The notes under the pieces are model-generated. The model searched no databases and was not told the DNA's origin. It worked only from the letters and a program-made list of their open reading frames with translations. From Asparagopsis taxiformis (lineage: Eukaryota; Rhodophyta; Florideophyceae; Bonnemaisoniales; Bonnemaisoniaceae), in assembly GCA_030407315.1 (NCBI GenBank), contig JALQPE010000044.1, positions 29,157-93,156 of the forward strand: a stretch of DNA of 64,000 nt, read 5' to 3'. A program made the translations under genes and the position numbers. This document shows, piece after piece, positions 1-11,034 of this stretch; position 1 is the stretch's first letter; each line of letters begins with the position of its first letter.

Positions 1-1
1 C

Positions 2-391
2 CCGACGGACGGGACCACGAAGGGCACGAAGCTCGGCAACCACGCGTTGGGACCGTTCCGCGTACTACGTAACGACGTACGAACGTTCGTCATCCAACGA
101 GGAGACGTAGTTGAACGTGTCAACTCGGACCGCGTTGCGTACGCGCCAACGCCGGCGAACGCGCCCCCGCCGGAGCCATACGATGCCACCGAGGCAGACC
201 TCGACAAGAACCGCGACGGTCCAGCGTATGTAGTAGACGACCTACTCAACCACCGCGTGAACGAGGACGGAACGTTAGACTTCCTCGTGAAGTGGGTCGG
301 GTATCGTAACCCTACGTGGGAACCCCGCCGGAACGTATCTGAAGAGAGCGTCTCTCGATACTTCGCACGCGTGCGACGAGCAACAACGTGA
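2..391 (+). CDS. Ty3/gypsy chromovirus pol C-terminus with chromodomain (5' partial)
   Basis: The frame is open from the window edge, so this is the 3' end of a longer gene and the first ATG at 47 is not a start. The residues after the edge (GPFRVL, then a VNSDRV step) match the GPF/Y module that ends chromoviral integrases. About 60 residues later comes a chromodomain: YVVDDLLNHRV, then LDFLVKWVGY, then PTWEP. It keeps the aromatic/WxGY/TWEP pattern that binds methylated histone H3 and directs integration into heterochromatin. The TGA stop is at 389-391. The rest of pol and gag must lie upstream of the window. The CpG-rich composition continues to about 6070 and differs from the units that follow. 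Confidence 0.85.
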   Translation, partial: PTDGTTKGTKLGNHALGPFRVLRNDVRTFVIQRGDVVERVNSDRVAYAPTPANAPPPEPYDATEADLDKNRDGPAYVVDDLLNHRVNEDGTLDFLVKWVGYRNPTWEPRRNVSEESVSRYFARVRRATT

Positions 392-2692
392 AAGGCCACG
401 ACGGCCCCCGAAAACGCACACGAGCGTCGGGTTAAGCGCACGCGTGCGCGACGTTGCACGATGCAACAAACGAAGGCGACGAGCCGCACGAACGAGAAGC
501 GAAGGCACAACGAGTGGCCGGGACGTCCACCCTTGCGTTGGGGGGGGCGCGATGCGTGCTAGAGCCGTCGCTCTTTTCGTTTTCGACACCATACGTTGGT
601 GGAGGCACGAGCGCCAACGAAAGATTGGACGACGAGTCCACGCGCGGACGATTCACACGATGTGAAGAGCCACGACTGGCTCGACAGTGTTGACCGTCCC
701 ACGGGCAAAGGTGACGACACCACGGGCCACGGACGGACAACACGTCAGATTTTTCGCGCGAAAAATTATACGTGGGCCAGCGGGCCATGGACGCACGGTA
801 CGAAAAATCGGGCCGATTACAGTGCGTTAATCCGGCCAAATCTCGGGACACGCGTGCCCCGAAAATTTCGTAATTTGGCATGTCACGTGAGCCATCGTAC
901 GTCCCCGTGGACAACCGCTGACAACGAGTCGCATCGACCAACGAGGTCAACGCCAAACAGCTCGCGAGCTAACGGCAACGTGACGCCGGTAGGCGGAGAA
1001 ACGACGTAGGACGGACGCGTCCCCAGCGAAGATGGCAACGGCCTCATTACGAAACCCCCGCACGAAGCGGAACGAAGCTATACGTTAGCTGACGAATTAG
1101 ACCAACGGGTCTCAGCGCACGAAGCGCGCGAGTAAAGCGTGCGAACGACGAGCCAACGAGGCCGCGACGACGGACGGCGAACCGTATCGCCATCGTGAGG
1201 CACGACGCCGAACGCGGTAGCCACGTACGGCAACCACGGAACGACACAACGGTGTCCTGCCACGCGGGCATAACGAACGACGCGCGAAAGCGAAAAGCCC
1301 GCCGGCTAGTCGAACGCACGTAACGAAACACGAATACGCAACGGCGTACAAGCTGGTAGCCAACGTAAACGGCACAGCTGAAGGCAACAAGCCGACGAAA
1401 AGTTGGCTCACGTAACAGCCTCAAACGCCCGCGGGCATGCGAAACGACTGCGTCAATCGCGTCCCCGTCGGGTTCGCAAGTCGAATAAACGGAATTACGC
1501 AACGGCGTAGAGGGCGAGCATTACGTATGCCCAGGTGCACGTCGCACCACATAACGAATGAGCTAACGAAACGCTCCTCGGACGCCGCGGCGAACGACGC
1601 CGCCACGCGAAACGGACTAGCGCAACGATTGCGCCACCGGCTAACGTGAAGCCGCGGGAACGTGAAGCGCGACGGCGCTAACGGCGTTAACGGCCATACG
1701 AAAAGCCAAGCCCGCCGGCAAAGACGTTGTCTACGGAACCGCGACGCGCCACGACGCACTGCCGCGCACACGCAACGGCGTGAAACGTCAAGCCAACTCA
1801 TGCGCGAGTCGGCCTGACGCTTAGCGAATTTTTCGTCCGGCTCACCGGAGCGAATTAAAATTGGCACCGACGTGCTACGTGCCAGAGAGCTCGAACGCTC
1901 AACGGAATTCGACACCCGACGGGGTTATCCGCACGAGGAACGACGGCGGAAACGAATTCCGAGATAGTTACAAAATGATAACGCCACTGGCCAACGTGAA
2001 GCCGCGGCAACGCGAAGCGCGACGGCGCTAATGACGTCAACGGCTATACGAAAAGCCAAGCCCGCCGGCCACCACGTCGTCAACGAAACCGCAACGTACT
2101 GCGACGAATTACTGCGTACACGCCACGGCGTAGAACGTCAAACCGACTCACACGCGCGTCGGTCTGACGTTCGACGAAATTTTTCACCCAGCTCATCGGA
2201 GCAAAAATTAAAATTGGCACCGATGTGCTACGCGCTAAGGAGCTCGAATGCTCAACGAAATGCGACACCCGACGGGGTTATTCGAACGAGAAACGACGGC
2301 GGAAACGATTTTCGAGTTAGTTACTAAATGATACGCACGCCAACGGGCTCTATGATCGAGGTTAACGTACCACTCGCAGTGAAAAGCCGCCGCTACGCGC
2401 CGCCGCTTTGCCGAATAATTGCGTGTGATACGAACCTGCCAACGGGCACGCGCCGCCGCGAACTCGAAGCACGGGCTACGTAAGCCATACGACACCCGAC
2501 GGGGTAGACGCCACAACAAAAAAATTGTGGGGAGGGGCTTAACGCTAAACCCCTCCTCTGCTGCAGACGACCTGCCAAACGCAACTTACGAAGCTCAACG
2601 GAGCCATGCGATTACGCAAAGAAACAAGACGAAGTTTACGAAGCAATACGATGCTAGAGCCGACGTGGCCTACGAACTAACCTAGGAACGAC
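392..2692. other. CpG-rich noncoding 3' part of the retroelement
   Basis: I see no convincing gene here. Short frames exist on both strands but have no recognisable protein-like content. The sequence is dense in CG dinucleotides and recurrent phrases such as ccaacggg and cgacggcg. It contains the degenerate tandem repeat listed separately. It is probably the region between pol and the 3' LTR of the chromovirus. I could not define LTR ends or a polypurine tract with certainty. Confidence 0.4.
1633..2332 (+). repeat. Two degenerate tandem copies of a ~350-bp unit
   Basis: Copy 1 (about 1633-1980) and copy 2 (about 1982-2332) share, in order, 'aacgtgaagccgcgg', 'acgaaaagccaagcccgcc', 'attaaaattggcaccga', 'gacacccgacggggttat' and 'gaaacgacggcggaaacga'. 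They then end in nearly the same 'agttac(a/t)aaatgata'. They differ at many single positions, so the duplication is not recent. Fragments of the same phrases at 1260-1400 and 2340-2510 suggest the array was once longer. Such repeats are common in the untranslated 3' part of large Ty3 elements. Confidence 0.7.
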
Positions 2693-4921
2693 CTAGTAGC
2701 GACGAGAACGCTTGCCCGCAGGGTCATACGGACCAGGGCCTTCGCCGCGGCTATCGTGGCTGCGGCTGCGACTGGGCTGAACGAAGCCCGGCGCGTACGG
2801 ATCGACGGTCTGCGTGACCACGGGGGCTCGCTCGCGACGAGACGCGGGATCCCTAGCGTAAGGATCCGCAGTCCCGTGACTGCGCGTATCCGAAGGGCGC
2901 GCCGGAGCGGGGTCGCGTGGCAGGTACGCCGCTGCGTGACCATACCCGACGGGGTCGCCGAAGCCGCCGCCACTCGCGTAACCGTAAGGTTCATTACGAA
3001 CGCCAACGGGCGGCGCGTAACTACGAGTCGCCGCGGCGAGACGCTCCGAAATCGCGCGTTCCGTTGCCAAGCGGGCAGTCAGGTCCAACGTCTGGGCCCT
3101 GAACTCTTCGGCTGCGCGAGCCACGGACGAGATGAGGGAACGGATAACCCAGCCGTCCGCACGAGGCGGAGCGGACATCGACGTACCGAGAAGCCGACGG
3201 GCATCCTCATCGGAGACGCGGTCGTCCAGGCTCACGAAGCGTGGCGCGCGTTCGGCCGGCGTGGCCACATTCGGACGACCGACCTGGGCAACGTTGCCCC
3301 CTTCCGTAGCCTCGCGTGGCACGACCTCTCGAGGTTCCGGCGCACGCGGCGCTTCGTTTTGATGGCCACGACGGCCAGAACGTGTCCCTCGGGGGCGCTC
3401 GTTGCCCCCGAGGCCGCCGAAATAACCGGCACGATTGCCACGACGGCGTTCGGAACGGGAAGCGACCCGCGGCACGTAAGCCCCATCGCTACGAACGGAG
3501 ACGAACTCCTGGTTATCGCCGCTTGCGTAATCGGGACGTATAACCCGATACTCCGGCCCCAACGCAAGGGCGCCGCGAACCTCAGCCAACGCGCTGGTGA
3601 CGGAGACAAACGTGTCGGAACCGTCCACCGGGATTGCACGAAGCATCTCGTAATCGGCCAGGAAGTCCAACGTGGACTCCGGCAGCAGGCACGCGCGCCC
3701 GAACACACGACGTTCCACGAACAGCGAGCACGCGAGCATCGCTGCGTGTTCGATGTCCACGGCCATGAGGAAACGTTCCTTCACGGGGGCAGGCGCGTCC
3801 TTCACGGCATCGGTGAAATAATGTACCACGCGTGGTAATAACGTGGACGACCCACGGGGGTACGGAAACTCCTCTACTACATCCGGCAACGGCGGGAAGT
3901 AGAGCTCGCTCGGGACGACCCACGGAGCTGACGCGTGCGACACAAGGTAATCGTCCGCGTTCACGTGGCGGAGAGCGAAGTGGTCATCGTACGACACGAC
4001 GCTTTTGGAGATGACGCTCAACGAAAGAGCAGTCTTCCATTCGGCACGTTGCCTTTCGGAAAGAGTCCGCGGACATACGAATACGGACGCCACCGAGATG
4101 AACGGCGGTTCCTCGGGCGTCCCCTTCCATAAGTATGCGTCCATACGGTCGACGTAGATCGCGTCGTTGACGTCACGCAACCACGAGCGGTCGCAACGTA
4201 TCGACGCCGGGATCTGGTAACGTTCCGATCCCGGCGGCCCGTTGGCGAAACGACGCCCGGCTGCTCGCCCCCACGTATCTTCGGCGGAACGCATATAGTC
4301 GACGACCGCGCGGGCGTCCAGACGATCTCTGGCCAACGTGGCGAGATCGTCATCCGTGATACCCACGCGGGGCAACGCAGCCCACGCGTGGGTCAGGACG
4401 CCTACGTTTAGCGCCGCACCGCCACGTGAGGCGGTGCCGACTGTCCCAACGGGGTCACCACCCTCCGGCGAGGGGTCCTGGCGAGGAGAACGCGGCGAGC
4501 CATCACGACGAGGCACGCCCGTGCGGGCCGCCGCCACAGCACGACGCGAACGAGCGGCCGCTGCCATCGCGGCTACACCCATCGAAGGGGCCGCGGCATC
4601 CGGAATGATGGGTGACGAATTCCCCGAGTCGGACGCCGTTGCGTCATCATCACGTGGGGCGACGGCCCTAGCAGCCTCGGCAGGCGTCACGGAAGCCACC
4701 AGGCGAGACGGAGCCATGGGGCGAGACGAAGAGGCGACGGCCTGGGGGGCAACGGCTTCTCCCGCCCTCACGGATGGGGCGGGCGCGACGGACGCTTCCG
4801 TCGCTGGCGGCGCACCGGCCCCGACGAGGGAGGGAGCGCCCTGCGAAGGGGTTCTCGCTCCACCTCCAGCAGAGCCGGCGGGCCGCGGGGTGTTAGCATC
4901 GGTACTACGAGTCGTAACCAT
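2693..4921 (-). CDS. Gag-like or accessory ORF of a retroelement, opposite strand to the pol end
   Basis: This is a 742-residue frame from ATG at 4921 (MVTTRSTDANTPRPAG...). The frame is open 48 codons further upstream, but only from a non-ATG codon, so I chose 4921. The N-terminal ~200 residues are Ala/Pro/Ser/Arg-rich and disordered. A folded-looking middle (about 200-520, with LPRVGITDDDLATL and PASIRCDRSWLRDV) is followed by an Arg/Gly-rich stretch (RRGNRAGYFGGLGGNE) and a Tyr/Pro/Arg-rich tail. This layout resembles retrotransposon Gag, but I see no CCHC zinc knuckle. Codon style matches the pol fragment at 2-391, yet the strand is opposite. It could be gag of a second, inverted element or an antisense accessory ORF of the same element. 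Confidence 0.5.
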   Translation of the reverse strand: MVTTRSTDANTPRPAGSAGGGARTPSQGAPSLVGAGAPPATEASVAPAPSVRAGEAVAPQAVASSSRPMAPSRLVASVTPAEAARAVAPRDDDATASDSGNSSPIIPDAAAPSMGVAAMAAAARSRRAVAAARTGVPRRDGSPRSPRQDPSPEGGDPVGTVGTASRGGAALNVGVLTHAWAALPRVGITDDDLATLARDRLDARAVVDYMRSAEDTWGRAAGRRFANGPPGSERYQIPASIRCDRSWLRDVNDAIYVDRMDAYLWKGTPEEPPFISVASVFVCPRTLSERQRAEWKTALSLSVISKSVVSYDDHFALRHVNADDYLVSHASAPWVVPSELYFPPLPDVVEEFPYPRGSSTLLPRVVHYFTDAVKDAPAPVKERFLMAVDIEHAAMLACSLFVERRVFGRACLLPESTLDFLADYEMLRAIPVDGSDTFVSVTSALAEVRGALALGPEYRVIRPDYASGDNQEFVSVRSDGAYVPRVASRSERRRGNRAGYFGGLGGNERPRGTRSGRRGHQNEAPRAPEPREVVPREATEGGNVAQVGRPNVATPAERAPRFVSLDDRVSDEDARRLLGTSMSAPPRADGWVIRSLISSVARAAEEFRAQTLDLTARLATERAISERLAAATRSYAPPVGVRNEPYGYASGGGFGDPVGYGHAAAYLPRDPAPARPSDTRSHGTADPYARDPASRRERAPVVTQTVDPYAPGFVQPSRSRSHDSRGEGPGPYDPAGKRSRRY

Positions 4922-6626
4922 CGTGGTTACGCTGTACACGATAATTACGACGAGTGCAACGAGCACGACGACGAGAGCCACGCGGGCTAAACGGAACAAG
5001 AGAACGAAAGGAACGGAGGTAGTAGTACCCAGCGGGGGAAGAGGATAAGGGAGAACGAAAGGCAACGGCCTGGATGACGATGGTGAGAGGAAGGGTGAGC
5101 GACGATCGCTATCACGTTAAGCCGCCGCTTAAATATCCTTCGGACGACCGTTGTCGACATGCCCGCTGGCAGATTCACGAAAAGGCCGCGGCCTGCGCTC
5201 GTATCGCGCTGAATTGAAGCACACCCGCGTGGTGGAATTGGACACTGCATCCGTTGCAGGAAAACGCCTAAGCGAGGCATTGACGTACGACGCCAACGGG
5301 CGGGCCGCGATGATTACGAAAGAGCCGGAGCGCACGCGCGCGCTCCGGCGCCGTGGCGATTCGATCAGCCAACCGGGCCATGTACGTTTCAACGAGATTT
5401 TTCGGGACAACTGCCACGTCCGCAGTTGTACCCGAAAAGGCGCCACGGCCCCGTGGCGCGTCCTGACGGGCCTCGCGTGGCCGGGACGTCCACGTGTGGG
5501 GGTGGGGCTGTGTAGTATACGTGGCAATTCCGAAATTGCAAATATTTACGTTTTTCCGCGGAATTCGAATTTCGCCGGATACGACCGGCGACAGCAATGA
5601 ACGAACATTGCTGGCGCATGCGCGCGCGCAACCTGCACACGTGTGCAACGAACGTATTGGCAACGGCCAACGGACCAACGGGTCCCTACGTGTGACCCAC
5701 AAGGTCCCTTCCCATTCGGGGACGTTACGAGCAGTGTTTACACTGTAAAGCGATGCCATCGTGGCCATATAGGTATTGGCATCGTGCCGGGAGGGAAAGG
5801 GGACAAGACAACGATCGAGCAACGGCTCTAGTCTACGACTGACTTCTACGTTTACGTTTACGTTTTGCCTAACGAGGCTTCGTCTCCGTCGAGCTGCGTA
5901 CTCCCTACCCATCGCCGCACGTAAGGCTGATTGCGTGTAGTGCCTCCGGGCTTGGTCGAGAGCGCCTCCGGTGACGTGCCACCTCGTTTATTGAACGTAA
6001 TCCTCGCGTGGATTGTTGCGTCGTGACGCTCGTGTCTACTCGCTAACCACTCTACCTTCTACCGTTCTAACATACAGTCAAAACACCAGCGGGTGGACTG
6101 CTCGTTTCGTTTCGTAAGGACAGCGTGTCCACTGGCTCGTACCAGCTACTTCTAGAACTAACGTTGTTCCACAGTATTGATGTTTAGCTGCATACTGAAG
6201 GAGAAACATCGAATAAATGCTGTAAATTAGAGTAGTAGACAATCCGAAAGAGAATTGCAACCGTGTTCTCATCTATATATAGTTTATTACCATAAAAAGA
6301 TTACTATTGAGGCCTATTATACCATGTACTGAAGCTAAATTGTAAATGATTCGTGTATTTCATTCAGAAAAGGAAGCAGGAATCGTTGGAGGCATTAAAG
6401 ATCGCTGAAGAACCCAACATGGGAAATCAAGTCACCTGTTACTTGAGTTAGGTAGGACACTAGTCAGTGTGAAGTTTTCGATAAGATGTAACGGTAAGAA
6501 AATATAGGTACTATAAACTATTACAGTGGCCTGGTTAAAAAGAGACGGATACCATCTTATTAGTTGCCTACTAGTTGACATTAATCCACAATTTGTGCAA
6601 GGTTCTCTCGAATCCAAAGAGAAGAG
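4922..6626. other. Retroelement leader/possible LTR, then AT-richer intergenic DNA
   Basis: The CpG-rich style runs to about 6070, ending near 'accgttctaaca'. After this the composition turns abruptly AT-richer up to the transposase start at 6627. The composition break is the best visible boundary of the retroelement block and may mark an LTR end. I found no matching second LTR. No convincing gene is seen in this interval. Confidence 0.35.
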
Positions 6627-9600
6627 ATGAAACGAACAGCTGTTCGGAAGAAAGGTACACCTCGAAGAACCCGGAGAAGGTTTGAATCATTGCCAATCCC
6701 ATACGAAAGTGGGACAAGGCACGAAAATGGGGAAACCCCGCTAGTTTCGAACGAAACATTCGAGGTTCACGCCGATATACCGGACGAAAACGTCGGAAAA
6801 GCATCTGCTGAAGACGAGAATATTTCTAGTGGCAATGGAGAAGAGCACATTGCATTTTTTGAGGCTAGAAAAGTTACGAGAGAAGAAGAAACGATAGGCT
6901 CTGAGGAAAGCTCGGCCGAGAGCTGTGATGACCACGACGGAGAAGAGGCGGTGGAAGATGACCGCGGACTTGTGGATAAACTGCTGACCTGGCCAGTATT
7001 CTCTGCAATAATATTGCTTAGTGGAACGCTACAGATGAAACGCAAGGACTATGAAGGTATGCGTGAGATGTCTAATTTCAAGCGGGACATTTCGGATCAA
7101 GCACCCAGCGACTCGTACATGAGGAAAGTCATTTTACCGTTCATTCTGAAAACATGTTTCCCACAAAGCATGGATACAACGTGTGAAATAGATGTAACAA
7201 AAAGCGGCTCTAGGCTTGGAAAGATGTCTCCAGGACTGTCTAGTAGCCGTAGAGCTCATTGTACTACATCGGTACGAGTCGTGCTACCGAGCACATGGGC
7301 GGAAAGGGATATACAGACCGGACCCATTCTGGACTGCATAAAGTCTAGTAAAAGGGATAGTAGTGATGAAAGAGAAGATGAAGCATATCAAATTGCTTCA
7401 GAAAGTATTGAAAACTCTTTCATTGTCAAATGCCGTTCAGCTGTTCTGAATGACCCATTCCATCGCATTTCGGTAAGTGCATCAGATCATGACGGTCACA
7501 AGATGCACAGAAAGGTATACGCCCGACATGGAGACGAGTTGAGGATCATATGTATGCCGACGACAAATCAAGAGGCCCTGGTGGCTAAGCTGGGAGGAGC
7601 CAGAAAGAAACAGGGAAAGAACATCGAAACTGGAAAGAATTCTAGGAGCAGAAGAAGTTTTACAGCAAGGAGTGACTGGAGAATTGAAGCTATCATCATT
7701 GCAAGTTATCTTGCAACCGGAGAAGAACAACAAGAATCAAATATGGAAGATGTGATAGGCCCGCAAATCGATGCAATGGAAGAAACTGAGAAAAGAAATG
7801 CGAGGCGTGTCGTCTCCACCACAACGCTCGACGGAGAACATTGCAACAATGATATTCGGGCAGGTGACGCTATCACACTGTTTCGGCCAAAAAGTAAGTC
7901 TGATGGGAGCACATTTGAAGAGTTACTACTCGTGAACAGACATCTGAAAAAGGGACGCTCTGAACATGCGACTTTTCTCATTTGCTCCACAAGGGGAGCA
8001 ACTGGGCAGCTACATCGCGAACAAATTCGGGTGAAAGACGTCCAGCTCATAGGAGCTCCAGACAAGAGGTCTAGATGGCACCCCGGCTCTAAACGTATGG
8101 ATGCCTGCAGTGAGGGGAATCTTTCAGATGGCAGGAAATATATCGTATACCGATTTCTGCTATATGCTGATGACTTCCAGCCGTTCACAAGCCGGAAAGG
8201 AAGTTTTGGTGGCTGCTATATGCTTCCATTAGGCATACAGCCAAGCAAGAGAGCAAGCTTCCACGCAGTCCGCGTTCTTGGATTCGTTCCCCCGGGAGTT
8301 TCAACAAATGTTGTAATTGAGAGAGTTGTACCCGACATTGTGAACGGAAGTACAGACGGTTTTCCAGCGAAAGATGCAAATGGAGAAGACGTGGTCATAT
8401 TCCTGGATCCTGTTGGATTTATCGGAGATTACCCAGCTGTTTCGCATACTCTGGATGTCCGTGGACACACCAGTGATACACCATGCCATAGCTGCATTTT
8501 CGAAAAGCAAGATATGAGCAGCAGTGGAGGTTCACGAAATGCATACACAACATTGCTAGACAGTCAGATGAGTACGCATGCCCGAGGAATGCACCGAAAC
8601 AAGCTTGTGAGGGAAGTCGCATCGCAAGATCAGCTCAAAGTTCTTGGACTAAGCCTAGATCCGATTGAGAATAAGGCACTCCATAATTTGAGTGAATCCC
8701 TTAATCGTGTGCGGAGAGGAGTTCCTACAAACGAAGAAGGAGTTCCAGTTGTTCCTTGTCAATTCGATCCATATCGCTCTGCTGTAGTTGCCCCAGACAA
8801 TCTGCTCTCCGGACTGGCTCAAGATGTGATGAATGCGACAATCACCGCAGCAACACCTGTACTTCGAAATGTTGCGGAAACAGTTCTACTGAATACCCTC
8901 CGAATGTTCTGTTTGAGTAGTCAGAGTCAGGTATTCGGGCAGAACTACTTATTATCGATGAACATGAGCGATATATTCGCTGTTCTCGTTGTAGCTCCCC
9001 AAGCATTTTATTCGGCATTTCGTATCGTCATCGGGAACTCTTGGGACAGGTATGAAAAACTTGAACGTATTCTTCGTTTGCTGAAAAAGTTTCAAATGGT
9101 TGTTGCCAGCATTCGATTCATCCCAACATGGTGGATAGATGGACTTGAGTCAACCAGGAGGTTCGAGGCCGAGAATGGCGGACGTCATGACCACATTCTA
9201 GCTCTTGTTTCAGACTATATGAAAGAACTGCATGAGGTATGCAAGAAGGATCCTATTGCAATGAAACATCTGGACAAACCGAACTTGCATCGGTTGATAG
9301 AATTTTGCGTACATACATTACCAGCTTTTGGAGCTGCGAAACATGTGGAAGAGCTTTTATTCGAGAGAATGCACCAGCCTCTTAAAAGAGGGGTTCGAAA
9401 CTCGAACCATAACAATGAACATCTGTCATCAATGGAGCTCATCATGGCCGATGACTGGCTCGCACGAATAGCCATCACGCTGGGTGCGGTAGGTCACAAT
9501 ACAAAACAATGGACGTCTGCCGATTGCAGACGCGTGTATTTTGCACTAGGAAAAGGAATTTCGGAGAGTCCACATGCGACAGAAGAGGCAGCAAAAAGAT

Positions 9601-10328
9601 GCTTCTTAAGTCCTGTATTCCATCTCATATCAGAGAGGAGCAGTACTATGGTGAGAACCCACTGTCCAATCACGCGGTGGCGAGGGGAATCTGTTGAAGA
9701 CGCGAAAAATTTTCCGGCAGAAGAAACCGTCATGATGGCAAGGATACGTAAAGCTTCTGAAACTTTTCTCAGAACCAGACAGGTAAACGGGTCTCAACAT
9801 GGTGAACGACTATGGTGGCTCACTGCTGCACAAAGAGTGCGCACTAGTCATGAGGGATCTGAGAGCGAATCGAGGTTAGGGCGTGCTGAACCTGGAAGCA
9901 TCATTCAAGCAGTGTGCAAAGATGGATGGTATGATGCTGGTATAGTAGTACCCGCCCATAGCAGGACGAGCATGGAGGAATTCACATGTTCCAGACGTGT
10001 CCTTTTCGTCACATTGTCCTTTTTTATTGTGGTAGGGCAAGGAGAGGAGAAGAAGGCAAAGAAATGGAAGCAGAAAACTCCATATGCTGTCTGCATTCCC
10101 TTGACATGCACTGGAGACGGTATGTACCGGAAAGGTGGGAATGATACTATAGTTCACGTTGAAATGAACGACGGGGTCCGAGAAGTTTTGCACGTACATA
10201 ACTGCGAGTCAGGAGTTTGTTCATACGATAGACAAAGTGGCATTGTAGAGCACAATAGTGATATTCTTTCTGGTGGTGAAGTGAGCGTCTTAACTAGAGA
10301 AGATGGATACCCACCACGTTCAGCATAG
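6627..10328 (+). CDS. CACTA/Plavaka/KDZ-like DDE transposase, unit A
   Basis: A 1233-residue uninterrupted protein. The basic N-terminus (KRTAVRKKGTPRRTRRRF) is followed by an acidic region to about residue 120. The central core resembles large eukaryotic DDE transposases of the CMC (CACTA) and Plavaka type. It has an aspartate pair (D515/D516 in YADDFQPFTSRKGSFGG), then VIFLDPVGFIGDYPAVSH (D601), then a CxxC (C620, C623 in TPCHSC), and far downstream HVEELLFERMHQPLKR (E913). I propose D515 or D516, D601 and E913 as the catalytic triad by analogy. The second copy at 24522 keeps the same spacing (86 and about 311 residues). It lies 0.7 kb upstream of, and collinear with, a ParB-2OG gene. The superfamily call is inference; the paralogy to the 24522 gene is directly visible. 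Confidence 0.65.
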   Translation: MKRTAVRKKGTPRRTRRRFESLPIPYESGTRHENGETPLVSNETFEVHADIPDENVGKASAEDENISSGNGEEHIAFFEARKVTREEETIGSEESSAESCDDHDGEEAVEDDRGLVDKLLTWPVFSAIILLSGTLQMKRKDYEGMREMSNFKRDISDQAPSDSYMRKVILPFILKTCFPQSMDTTCEIDVTKSGSRLGKMSPGLSSSRRAHCTTSVRVVLPSTWAERDIQTGPILDCIKSSKRDSSDEREDEAYQIASESIENSFIVKCRSAVLNDPFHRISVSASDHDGHKMHRKVYARHGDELRIICMPTTNQEALVAKLGGARKKQGKNIETGKNSRSRRSFTARSDWRIEAIIIASYLATGEEQQESNMEDVIGPQIDAMEETEKRNARRVVSTTTLDGEHCNNDIRAGDAITLFRPKSKSDGSTFEELLLVNRHLKKGRSEHATFLICSTRGATGQLHREQIRVKDVQLIGAPDKRSRWHPGSKRMDACSEGNLSDGRKYIVYRFLLYADDFQPFTSRKGSFGGCYMLPLGIQPSKRASFHAVRVLGFVPPGVSTNVVIERVVPDIVNGSTDGFPAKDANGEDVVIFLDPVGFIGDYPAVSHTLDVRGHTSDTPCHSCIFEKQDMSSSGGSRNAYTTLLDSQMSTHARGMHRNKLVREVASQDQLKVLGLSLDPIENKALHNLSESLNRVRRGVPTNEEGVPVVPCQFDPYRSAVVAPDNLLSGLAQDVMNATITAATPVLRNVAETVLLNTLRMFCLSSQSQVFGQNYLLSMNMSDIFAVLVVAPQAFYSAFRIVIGNSWDRYEKLERILRLLKKFQMVVASIRFIPTWWIDGLESTRRFEAENGGRHDHILALVSDYMKELHEVCKKDPIAMKHLDKPNLHRLIEFCVHTLPAFGAAKHVEELLFERMHQPLKRGVRNSNHNNEHLSSMELIMADDWLARIAITLGAVGHNTKQWTSADCRRVYFALGKGISESPHATEEAAKRCFLSPVFHLISERSSTMVRTHCPITRWRGESVEDAKNFPAEETVMMARIRKASETFLRTRQVNGSQHGERLWWLTAAQRVRTSHEGSESESRLGRAEPGSIIQAVCKDGWYDAGIVVPAHSRTSMEEFTCSRRVLFVTLSFFIVVGQGEEKKAKKWKQKTPYAVCIPLTCTGDGMYRKGGNDTIVHVEMNDGVREVLHVHNCESGVCSYDRQSGIVEHNSDILSGGEVSVLTREDGYPPRSA

Positions 10329-10588
10329 AGTGTTCCAGCACAGTGTTTATACATCAGTAAACTTTCGTAATTCATTTAGCAGCAGTCCTGATCAAGTCTT
10401 CCAACAAATGCTATACAAAATTTGTACATGTCGTTTGAAGAATAGAGTGGGATTTTGTTCCATGCGCACAAATAAAGTGTGTTTTGCGAAGAGCGTACGC
10501 ACTTACGTACGTATGACGCCATTGGTACTAGAGATGGAGCCGCGAGTTGCAGGACTCCTAGTTCCACAAAGTTGAGTTCGCATAATCC

Positions 10589-10790
10589 AATGGAGAGCTG
10601 GCACCTGGCCAATGAAGTGGAAAATAATACCCGGTATAGTTTTCTGGCTCCAGTGACAAGTGGAGTATTGTGACTGATGGCTGTCTGCTGGCCAATGGGG
10701 AGCCGGCACCTGGCCAATGCAGTGGAAAATAATACCCGGTATAGTTTTCTGGCTCCAGTGACAAGTGGAGTACTATGATTCATGGCAATG
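10589..10790 (+). repeat. Hairpin array A1: two 105-bp tandem units
   Basis: Two direct copies are offset by exactly 105 bp ('gcacctggccaatg' at 10601 and 10706). Each contains 'aaaataatacccggtata', an imperfect inverted repeat centred on TACCCGGTA, and a CTCCA...TGGAG stem. The array sits between the unit A transposase and ParB-2OG genes. Its core matches array A2 on the far side of the ParB-2OG gene. Confidence 0.85.
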
Positions 10791-11034
10791 GGATGGTTTT
10801 GGGAACGAAGGAATTGTGTGTGGGAAGTCCTTCGTCGAGGAATGACAGATGGCCGAATACAATTGGAGCGCGTGGAAGGTGAATCAATAACTGATATTTC
10901 ACGTTTAGACGTGTAGGGAGATCGTTTCCCGCCAAATACCACCTTGAAAGAGGAATATCTCTTGATCGTGTAGTCGGAGAGAAAAGGTGTCTTTGTCATC
11001 CTGAACGGCTTCTCTACGCGTCCAAATCTTTGCA

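Noticed and set aside
1047..2519. Several 60-164 codon frames in the CpG-rich block
   Set aside because: Scarcity of stops in high-CG repeat DNA explains them; none has consistent protein character.
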